Shown here piece by piece: positions 1 to 5,238 of a stretch of 6,861 nucleotides of DNA (its first letter is position 1; every line of letters begins with the position of its first letter). A program made the translations under genes and the position numbers. Below the pieces are notes generated by a model that saw only the letters and a program-made list of their open reading frames with translations, was not told the origin of the DNA and did not search any database. The DNA is from Acetobacteraceae bacterium (GTDB taxonomy: Bacteria > Pseudomonadota > Alphaproteobacteria > Acetobacterales > Acetobacteraceae): positions 1 through 6,861 of the forward strand of contig JACMOQ010000152.1 of NCBI GenBank assembly GCA_014377905.1, read 5' to 3'.

Positions 1-158
1 AACCCGGCATGGGAAAAATGATTTACGATTCCATTCTCGGTAACGACTTCAACCTGGCGCGGACCGGGCTGTTATTTGCGACCGGCGTTTCCCTGCTGTC
101 CAACCTCGCCGCCGATCTCGCCTATGGCTGGCTCGACCCGCGAATCACCCTGCAATGA
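1..158 (+). CDS. DppB/OppB-type ABC peptide transporter permease, C-terminal fragment
   Basis: This is the last 51 codons of a gene that begins before the window, read in the frame starting at base 3 and ending with TGA at 156-158. The fragment has one hydrophobic stretch (about codons 21-42) and ends in YGWLDPRITLQ. A closing (Y)xWLDPRIxx tail after the last membrane helix is typical of DppB/OppB/GsiC-type permeases, which form the inner-membrane channel of peptide/nickel ABC importers together with a DppC-type partner. The next gene is exactly such a partner and starts inside this stop codon (ATGA, 155-158), which supports the call. The EAA loop that contacts the ATPase lies upstream and cannot be checked. 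The substrate cannot be told from this piece. Confidence 0.85.
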   Translation, partial: PGMGKMIYDSILGNDFNLARTGLLFATGVSLLSNLAADLAYGWLDPRITLQ

Positions 159-1072
159 GCGGCATCAGCACTGAGACCGCGATTGGCCCGTGGACGCTGC
201 GCTGGCGCCGGTTTCGCCGCAATCGCGCTGGCATGGCGAGCCTGCTGGTGTTGCTGGGGCTGATGCTGTTCGTGCTGGCAGCCATCCCGATGCAGATGCT
301 GGGTGGGATGAATGCGGATGCCACCGATCTGTTCGCGCGCTTTGATCCCCCCGGCCCCGGCCATCCGCTCGGCCGCGATGAAGCCGGGCGCGACGTGCTG
401 CTGCGCCTGATGGTCGGCGGGCAGATTTCGCTGCTGGTGGGCGTGCTCGGGACTGCCATTGGTGGTGCCTTCGGTTTGCTGATCGGCATCACCGCCGGCT
501 ATTTCGGTGGCAAGATCGATGCCGTGCTGATGCGGTTCACCGATGGCATGATCGCGCTGCCGCTGCTGCCACTGGTGATCGTGATGGGCGCCATTGACCT
601 CACCAAGCTTGGTTTCAGCCGCGATTTCGCCAATTCTGGCGCCGTTGGGTTCTGGCGCATTGTGGTGGTGGTGGCCATTGTTGACTGGACCGCCATCGCG
701 CGGCTGGTTCGTGCGGCAACGCTGGCGCTAAAGGAACGCGATTTCGTCCGGTCCGCACGCGCCAGCGGGGCAGGGGCCGGCTACACCATGGCGAGCCATA
801 TTCTGCCCAATATCGCCACCCCGGTGATTGTCGCCTTCACCCTCACGGTCGGGCGGGTGATCCTGCTTGAATCGACCCTCAGCTTCCTCGGCTTCGGCAT
901 CGTGCCGCCCACCCCAAGCTGGGGCAACATGCTGAGCAACGCTCAGGACATGGTGATCAACGCCCCGGCGCTTGCGGTTTATCCCGGCCTGCTGATCCTG
1001 ATCACGGTGATCGCGGTTAATTTCCTTGGTGACGGGCTGCAGAGCGCGTTTGATCCGCGTGCGGAACGCTGA
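155..1072 (+). CDS. DppC/OppC-type ABC peptide transporter permease
   Basis: This 305-residue inner-membrane protein is the second channel subunit of a peptide/opine/nickel-class ABC importer. The order matches the family. An OppC N-terminal segment has arginine-rich RRFRRNR before helix 1 (about 27-49). The conserved HPLGRDEAGRDVL block lies at 70-82. Further helices fall near 92-117, 130-147, 165-182, 220-240 and 271-292. The EAA-type cytoplasmic loop, ARASGAG... followed by HILPN, sits at about 201-219 and docks on the ATPase. The LSFLGFG and PPTPSWGNML motifs (about 242-260) and the FDPR ending are also typical. The ATG overlaps the DppB-like stop, so translation is probably coupled; no strong Shine-Dalgarno is seen. 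Family and role are firm. The substrate (di/oligopeptide, opine, amino-acid derivative) is unknown because the binding protein is outside the window. Confidence 0.95.
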   Translation: MSGISTETAIGPWTLRWRRFRRNRAGMASLLVLLGLMLFVLAAIPMQMLGGMNADATDLFARFDPPGPGHPLGRDEAGRDVLLRLMVGGQISLLVGVLGTAIGGAFGLLIGITAGYFGGKIDAVLMRFTDGMIALPLLPLVIVMGAIDLTKLGFSRDFANSGAVGFWRIVVVVAIVDWTAIARLVRAATLALKERDFVRSARASGAGAGYTMASHILPNIATPVIVAFTLTVGRVILLESTLSFLGFGIVPPTPSWGNMLSNAQDMVINAPALAVYPGLLILITVIAVNFLGDGLQSAFDPRAER

Positions 1073-1914
1073 TGGCAACGCTTGCAGGCGTTGGCGCTAT
1101 TGCGATCTGGTCGTTGCTGGCGGTGCTGTCGCGCGGCGCGGCCAGCATTCCGCCGTTGCAGATCACCGCGATGGCCTTCGCTGTCTCGGCCGTGCTGGGT
1201 GCGGCGGTGCTGACAGCGCGCGGCGAACTGGCGGCGCTGCGGCAAAAGCCGATCGCCTGGCTGCACGGCGTCGGCGGCCTGTTCGGCTACCATGCCTGCT
1301 ATTTCGCAGCGTTGGCGACTGCACCCGCCGCCGAGGCAAATCTGATCAACTACGCCTGGCCGCTGCTGATCGTGGTATTTTCTGCGCCGGTGCTCGGGTT
1401 GCATTTGTCGCGCTGGCACGTTGCGGGCGTGCTGACCGGTCTGGCTGGCTGCCTGTTGCTGCTGGCGCGCACTGCAGATTTTTCGGCGGGCGCGCTGTTC
1501 GGCTACAGCTGCGCCTTCGCGGCCGCGGTGATTTGGGCACTTTATTCGGTGCTGTCACGCCGCCTTGCTTCCGTGCCGACCGGCGCCGTGGTCGGGTTCT
1601 GCGGCGCGAGCGCAATCCTTGCCGCATGGGCCCATTTCGCCTTCGAGCCGACGGTGATTCCCGATTGGCCTGCCTTGGCCAGCGTTCTGCTGTTAGGCAT
1701 CGGCCCGGTGGGCGGCGCGTTTTTTCTGTGGGACATCGGCATGAAGCGTGGCGATCCGCGGTTGCTCGGCACTTTGGCGTACGCGACGCCGGTCGCCTCC
1801 ACTGTCATTCTGGGCCTGGCCGGTTTCACCGAATTGACTCTGCTGGTCCTGACGGCGGCAATCCTGGTGGTCATCGGCGGCCTGATCGTCCGCGTCGCCC
1901 CGTCGCCGCGTTGA
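1072..1914 (+). CDS. DMT-superfamily (EamA) transporter, YddG-like
   Basis: This is a 280-residue, almost wholly hydrophobic protein with about ten membrane helices in two EamA repeats (roughly 5-130 and 144-275). Family-type motifs are visible: INYAWPLLIVVFS around 92-104 at the end of repeat 1, VIWALYSVLSRR opening repeat 2, and WDIGMKRGD (220-228) followed by YATPV (237-241). These resemble, from memory, YddG-type exporters of aromatic or other amino acids, but substrate cannot be read from sequence. Length is usual for the family. The ATG shares one base with the stop of the permease upstream (TGATG, 1070-1074), so it is part of that operon. A peptide importer next to an amino-acid exporter would fit release of surplus amino acids from imported peptides, which is inference. 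The stop codon overlaps a TTGACA box serving the next unit. Confidence 0.9.
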   Translation: MATLAGVGAIAIWSLLAVLSRGAASIPPLQITAMAFAVSAVLGAAVLTARGELAALRQKPIAWLHGVGGLFGYHACYFAALATAPAAEANLINYAWPLLIVVFSAPVLGLHLSRWHVAGVLTGLAGCLLLLARTADFSAGALFGYSCAFAAAVIWALYSVLSRRLASVPTGAVVGFCGASAILAAWAHFAFEPTVIPDWPALASVLLLGIGPVGGAFFLWDIGMKRGDPRLLGTLAYATPVASTVILGLAGFTELTLLVLTAAILVVIGGLIVRVAPSPR

Positions 1915-1946
1915 CAAAGCCAAATTCCCCCGGCAACTCTCCTACC
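1911..1946 (+). promoter_or_regulatory. Candidate sigma-70 promoter for the asd leader
   Basis: A perfect TTGACA hexamer lies at 1911-1916 and overlaps the EamA stop codon. At 17-bp spacing the -10 position would be 1934-1939 (CAACTC), which is a poor match. A start about 36 bases downstream of the first T would fall at or next to A1947, the first base of the leader ATG, giving a leaderless leader peptide. A promoter upstream of the terminator at 2046-2076 is needed unless asd is read only from the transporter operon, because the 39 bases between terminator and asd show no promoter. An alternative -10, GATAAT at 1952-1957, lacks a matching -35. Confidence 0.35.
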
Positions 1947-2021
1947 ATGCTGATAATGCGCAAAACCGTCAAAACTACCAAAATTCCCGCCGGCCGGGGA
2001 TGTTGGGTGTTCGCGCGGTAG
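1947..2021 (+). CDS. Putative attenuator leader peptide upstream of asd
   Basis: This 24-codon ORF runs from ATG 1947 to TAG 2019-2021; a second in-frame ATG is at 1956. It begins MLIMRKTVKTTKIP and ends RGCWVFAR. Of the first 14 codons, ten encode Lys (3), Thr (3), Ile (2) or Met (2), all made from aspartate semialdehyde, which the downstream enzyme forms. Its stop lies 24 bases before a strong intrinsic terminator, as in amino-acid operon leaders. The W..AR* ending recalls alphaproteobacterial trp leader peptides (SIWWWAR type), so sensing of another amino acid cannot be excluded; there is one Trp, one Cys and one Phe codon near the end. No Shine-Dalgarno precedes the ATG, in line with a leaderless start. 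Alternatively the ORF is chance, since short open frames are common in GC-rich DNA. Confidence 0.5.
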   Translation: MLIMRKTVKTTKIPAGRGCWVFAR

Positions 2022-2057
2022 TCGCCTCCGCAGAAATCCCCGATCAAACCCCGCCGG
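1990..2057 (+). promoter_or_regulatory. Candidate antiterminator and competing leader hairpins
   Basis: CCGGCCGGGG at 1990-1999, inside the leader ORF, can pair with CCCCGCCGG at 2049-2057 through nine G-C pairs with a single bulged C at 1994. The second segment is the 5' arm of the terminator, so the two structures exclude each other. A third option pairs CGGGGAT (1995-2001) with ATCCCCG (2036-2042), seven perfect pairs. That would occupy the antiterminator strand and leave the terminator free. Such 1:2, 2:3 and 3:4 alternatives are the layout of ribosome-controlled attenuators. The pairings were found by eye and no energies were calculated. The region is GC-rich, so some pairing is expected by chance. 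Confidence 0.35.
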
Positions 2058-2076
2058 TCTCCGGATGGGGTTTTTT
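2046..2076 (+). terminator. Intrinsic terminator / attenuator before asd
   Basis: AAACCCC (2046-2052) pairs with GGGGTTT (2067-2073). Inside it CCGG (2054-2057) pairs with CCGG (2061-2064) around a TCT loop. The only mismatched part is G2053 opposite A2065-T2066. Six Ts follow the GGGG (2071-2076). It is the clearest rho-independent terminator in the window. It could simply end the transporter operon, but there is no promoter-like sequence between it and asd, so it more likely acts as a conditional terminator in the asd leader. It also argues against a more upstream asd start near 2065, which would lie inside the hairpin. Confidence 0.85.
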
Positions 2077-2103
2077 AATGGCCCTCAGTCCGCCCGGCCC
2101 ATC

Positions 2104-2108
2104 AGGAG
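2104..2108 (+). promoter_or_regulatory. Ribosome binding site of asd
   Basis: AGGAG at 2104-2108 is seven bases before ATG 2116 but only one base before ATG 2110. Spacing therefore favours 2116 as the true start, with 2110 too close and 2065 inside the terminator hairpin. Confidence 0.7.
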
Positions 2109-2115
2109 CATGACG

Positions 2116-3201
2116 ATGAGCCCGAATGATGTGTCCCCCCACCAGCCCAGCCGACAATCTGCCCGCGCGCAAACCGTCGCCGTGGTTGGTGCCACCGGCG
2201 CGGTGGGCGAAGCCTTACTGCAAAGCCTGCATCAACGCCGCTTCCCGCTTGCCCGCTTGAAGCTGCTGGCGTCCGCCCGCTCGGTCGGCAAGCTGCTCGC
2301 ATTCGACGACGAACTAATCCCGGTCGAGGAATTAACCGAGGCCTCCTTCGACGGCGTCGATATCGCCCTGTTCTCCGCCGGTGGCGCGCAATCCCGCCGC
2401 TTCGCTCCTGTGGCAATCGCGCGCGGCGCGGTGGTTATCGACAACTCATCCGCTTTTCGCATGGACCCAGATGTTCCGCTGGTGGTGCCGGAAATCAACG
2501 CCCACGCCATCGCCGCCCATCGCGGCATCATCGCCAACCCCAACTGTGCCGCCATCATCGCCGGCCTGCCGCTGTGGCCGCTGCACTGCGCCAACCCGAT
2601 CCGGCGCGTGGTGATCACCACTTACCAGGCAGCATCAGGCGGAGGGGCGGCGGCCATGCAGGAACTGATTGAGTCCACCCGCGCATATCTCGACGGCACC
2701 GAGCACACCCCGCGGGTGCTGCCGCATCCGTACGCGTTCAATCTGTTCAGCCACAACACCGAAATCGACCCGGTCACCGGCTACAACGACGAAGAAACCA
2801 AGGTGATCCGTGAAATCCGCAAAATTTTTGCCGCCCCCGATCTGCTGGTCACCGCGACCTGCGTCCGGGTGCCGGTGCTGCGCGCCCATTCGATCGCGAT
2901 CAACGTGAGCTTCGACCGCCCGATGACGCCTGCCGCCGCCCGCGAAATCCTTGGCCAGGCGCCCGGCCTGCGCATCGTCGATGACGCAAGCCGCAACCAT
3001 TTCCCGATGCCGCGCGAAGCGTCCGGCCAGGACGATGTGCTGGTCGGCCGCATCCGTGAGGATCACTCCGATCCGTCGGGCCGGTCGCTGGCGCTGTTCG
3101 TCGCTGGCGATCAGTTGCTGAAAGGGGCGGCGCTGAACGCGGTGCAGATCGCCGAGGCACTGCTTGCACCCGTCCGCGAACTGCGGCTTACTCGGTTGTA
3201 A
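2116..3201 (+). CDS. asd: Aspartate-semialdehyde dehydrogenase family protein
   Basis: From the chosen start this is 361 residues. Asd reduces L-4-aspartyl phosphate to aspartate 4-semialdehyde with NADPH, the branch point to Lys/diaminopimelate, Thr, Met and Ile, in the cytoplasm. The Rossmann motif VAVVGATGAVG is at about 21-31. The catalytic cysteine lies in NPNC (C144), with Q171 in TTYQAASGGG and R251 and H258 in TCVRVPVLRAH. The C-to-Q spacing (27) and R-to-H spacing (7) equal those of the E. coli enzyme (C135/Q162, R267/H274), so catalysis looks intact. A polar tail of about 19 residues precedes the Rossmann fold. The residues after the cysteine are AA, where homologues usually have Ser/Thr. 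Sequence style (NLFSHNTEID, YNDEETKVIRE) is closer to the Gram-positive/cyanobacterial type than to E. coli. No other aspartate-pathway gene is adjacent, so it may be a second copy or have a related substrate. Confidence 0.88.
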   Translation: MSPNDVSPHQPSRQSARAQTVAVVGATGAVGEALLQSLHQRRFPLARLKLLASARSVGKLLAFDDELIPVEELTEASFDGVDIALFSAGGAQSRRFAPVAIARGAVVIDNSSAFRMDPDVPLVVPEINAHAIAAHRGIIANPNCAAIIAGLPLWPLHCANPIRRVVITTYQAASGGGAAAMQELIESTRAYLDGTEHTPRVLPHPYAFNLFSHNTEIDPVTGYNDEETKVIREIRKIFAAPDLLVTATCVRVPVLRAHSIAINVSFDRPMTPAAAREILGQAPGLRIVDDASRNHFPMPREASGQDDVLVGRIREDHSDPSGRSLALFVAGDQLLKGAALNAVQIAEALLAPVRELRLTRL

Positions 3202-3213
3202 CGACCAACCGAG
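3191..3213 (+). other. Perfect 8-bp inverted repeat over the asd stop codon
   Basis: CTCGGTTG (3191-3198) and CAACCGAG (3206-3213) are exact inverted repeats around a 7-base loop that holds the TAA stop. No T-run follows, so it is not a good intrinsic terminator. A second weak hairpin, GCCCA/TGGGC (3213-3217 and 3227-3231), comes directly after. It could protect or process the mRNA between asd and the aminotransferase, or be a protein site. Function is unknown. Confidence 0.5.
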
Positions 3214-3244
3214 CCCATTTCCGCCCTGGGCGTCGCAGCCCCCC

Positions 3245-3250
3245 GGGAGA
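3245..3250 (+). promoter_or_regulatory. Ribosome binding site of the aminotransferase
   Basis: GGGAGA at 3245-3250 lies five bases before ATG 3256 and fixes that start. The gap to asd is only 54 bases and no promoter is evident in it. Confidence 0.7.
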
Positions 3251-3255
3251 AACAC

Positions 3256-4545
3256 ATGACCTCGACCCAAGCCTTGCTGGCCCGCCGTGATCAGGCGATG
3301 GGCGCTGGAACCCCGCTGTTTTACAATGAGCCGCTGCATTTGGTGCGCGGCGACGGCGTTTATCTCTTCGATACCGCCGGCCGCCGTTATGTCGATATGT
3401 ACAACAACGTTCCCTGCGTCGGCCACGCGAACCCAAGCGTGGTTGAGGCGATGGCGCGCGCGCAGGGCACGCTTAATGTCCATAGCCGGTATCTGCACGA
3501 AGGTATTGTCGCGTTCTGCGAGCGGATCGCCGGCCTGCACGGCCCGGAGATTGAAAGCGTCATCGTCAGTTGCACCGGCACCGAAGCAATCGAGGTCGCG
3601 CTTCGTATGGCCCAAATGGCCACCGGCAAAGCCGGCATCATCTGCACCAACGGCACCTATCACGGTAACAGCGCGGCGGTCAGCAAGCTTACACGGCTGG
3701 TGACCAGCCAGAACGTCGCGCCTGACATCCGCGCCATTCCTTTTCCCGAAACCTACCGTCCGCTGATCCCTGGGGCCTCCGAGGCCGATCTTGCCGACGC
3801 CTATCTTGCCCGTCTCGCCGCCGCCATTCGCAGCCTCGAGGACAGCGGCGTCGGGCTCGCCGGGATGGTCCTGTGCTCGATCCTTGCCAATGAGGGGCTG
3901 CCGAATATCCCAGCCAACTTTATGGCGCGCGCGTCAGAGATGGTTCACGCCGCGGGCGGCTATGTGATCGCCGATGAGGTTCAGGCCGGCTATTGCCGTA
4001 CCGGCACTTGGTGGGGTTACACGGTTTCCGGCCTCAAGCCCGATATCGTGGTCACCGGCAAGCCTATGGGCAACGGCCTGCCGCTTGCCGCGACCGCCGC
4101 CAGCAAGGCCTTGGTGGACGGTTTCCGTGCCAAGACACGCTATTTCAACACCTTCGCGTCAAGCCCGTTGCAGGCAGCGGTCGGCATGGCGGTGATCGAC
4201 TATATCGAAAGCGAAAATCTCGCTGTAAGTGTCGCCAGAATTGGCGCGGGGTTAAAATCGGCCCTTACCACCCGCGCCGCCGCCTGGGACAAAATAGGCG
4301 ATGTCCGTGGTGTTGGCCTGTTCATCGGCGTGGAGATCACCAAGGGCGACGCCGACCAGACGCCGGATGTCGATCTCACCGTCGATATCGTCAACCGCCT
4401 GAAGGACAAGGGCTTCCTGACCAGCAATGCCGGCATCTTTCGCAACACGGTGAAGATCCGGCCGCCTTTGGTGTTCAAGCAGCAAGACGCGGATGCGTTC
4501 CTGGTAGCATGGGACGACATGGTGGCCGAGATTAGAACCGTTTGA
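3256..4545 (+). CDS. Class-III PLP-dependent aminotransferase
   Basis: This is a full-length, 429-residue fold-type-I PLP enzyme of the omega-aminotransferase (class III) group. The N-terminus has FYNEPLHLVRGDGVYLFD, then YNNVPCVGHANP and the LNVHSRYLHE block, as in AGXT2-like / phospholyase-like members. PLP-site residues are present: CTGTE (106-110) for the phosphate loop, Y135-H136 for ring stacking, D240 in ADEVQAG for the pyridine nitrogen, K269 in GKPMGNG as Schiff-base lysine, T299 in NTF, and R402 in KIRPP for the substrate carboxylate. All expected positions are filled, so it should be active. Donor and acceptor cannot be told from sequence. Relatives include 4-aminobutyrate, alanine-glyoxylate and diaminobutyrate aminotransferases and ethanolamine-phosphate lyases. 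It follows asd closely, so an aldehyde or keto product linked to that enzyme is conceivable but unproven. The motifs do not resemble EctB particularly. Confidence 0.9.
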   Translation: MTSTQALLARRDQAMGAGTPLFYNEPLHLVRGDGVYLFDTAGRRYVDMYNNVPCVGHANPSVVEAMARAQGTLNVHSRYLHEGIVAFCERIAGLHGPEIESVIVSCTGTEAIEVALRMAQMATGKAGIICTNGTYHGNSAAVSKLTRLVTSQNVAPDIRAIPFPETYRPLIPGASEADLADAYLARLAAAIRSLEDSGVGLAGMVLCSILANEGLPNIPANFMARASEMVHAAGGYVIADEVQAGYCRTGTWWGYTVSGLKPDIVVTGKPMGNGLPLAATAASKALVDGFRAKTRYFNTFASSPLQAAVGMAVIDYIESENLAVSVARIGAGLKSALTTRAAAWDKIGDVRGVGLFIGVEITKGDADQTPDVDLTVDIVNRLKDKGFLTSNAGIFRNTVKIRPPLVFKQQDADAFLVAWDDMVAEIRTV

Positions 4546-4568
4546 TCTTCAACCCCCGCCAACGATAG

Positions 4569-5238
4569 CTCGCGGCCCTGAACGCGTTGACCGCCGACCC
4601 CGCTGTCGGACAGATCGTTGCGTTGAAGGATGTGCCGGTCGGGCTCGATGATGCGGGCGCCGTCGCCCTCGCACGGGTCCTGACCCAGACCCATGCCGCC
4701 CTGGCAAGCCAACCCATCGCGCCGCCCAACCCGGAGTGGCTCGCCCGCCTTTCTGCCGGCCCGGCGCTGACCGAACGCGAGGCGAAGAATTTCCTCCGCG
4801 CCCATGGCATTGCGGTTACAAAAGAAGCCCTTGCCACCACCGCCGACGTGCTGGTGCAGGAAATGGTGTCGGGCGGTATCGAAGCCCTCGTCGGCCTATC
4901 GCAGCACGCCCCGTTCGGCCTGGCGCTGACCCTTGGGCCGGGCGGCATCCTTGTTGATCTGCTGGGCGGCCATGCGCTCGATCTGCTGCCCCCCCGATGC
5001 GGACGCGCTGATCGAGGCTACTAAACTCGCGCCTTTATTCGCGGGTTTCCGCGGTGCGCCGCCACGAGATCGTGTCGCTTTTGTCCAATTGGTAACCAGC
5101 CTTGGCGAAATCGGCCGCAGCTACAGCGACGTCATTGCCGCCATCGACCTCAATCTGGTAGCGGTCCTGCCCCTTGGCGTGCGCGTGCTTGACGCGCTGA
5201 TCATCCGCCGCATCGATGTTGAAGGACCCAAATCATGA
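4569..5238 (+). pseudogene. Remnant of ADP-forming acyl/acetyl-CoA synthetase (ATP-grasp)
   Basis: Three blocks of the NDP-forming acyl-CoA synthetase family (normally about 700 residues) remain. First comes a piece of the CoA-ligase region (LTADPAVGQIVALKDVPVG...). Next is the start of the ATP-grasp domain (LTEREAKNFLRAHGI...ALATTAD), joined at once to its later part (VLVQEMVSGG...GPGGILVDLLGG). The last block is the C-terminal end (APLFAGFRGAPP...AAIDLNLVAVLPLG). Missing are the N-terminal CoA-binding domain, a block before the ATP-grasp domain, and the ATP-grasp core with its usual PVVLK and HK segments. A seventh C in a run at 4989-4995 shifts the frame. Six Cs would read LLPPDADALIEATKLAP straight through to the TGA at 5236-5238. 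The 5' end is uncertain: upstream codons NPRQR precede an in-frame TAG at 4566-4568. No good start codon or ribosome site is seen. It overlaps the hydrolase ATG by ATGA, so an intact gene probably once stood in this operon. Confidence 0.82.

Noticed and set aside
1026..1946. Plus-strand open frame overlapping the EamA gene
   Set aside because: It is an Arg/Gly-rich shadow of the EamA frame. Only its last 25 codons, outside EamA, are of interest as the leader peptide.
1952..1957. GATAAT as the -10 of the asd promoter
   Set aside because: No -35 box lies about 17 bases upstream (CCCGGC at that place), and it would remove the leader start codon from the transcript.
2065..2115. Longer asd start at 2065 adding 17 residues
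   Set aside because: The codon lies inside the terminator hairpin and has no ribosome site, whereas AGGAG is well spaced before ATG 2116.
2635..3663. Minus-strand open frame of 342 codons
   Set aside because: It runs antisense across two well-supported genes, has no recognisable motif, and is a usual by-product of GC-rich codon use.
3256..4545. Aminotransferase as ectoine EctB
   Set aside because: The N-terminal and active-site motifs look AGXT2-like, and no ectA or ectC is nearby.
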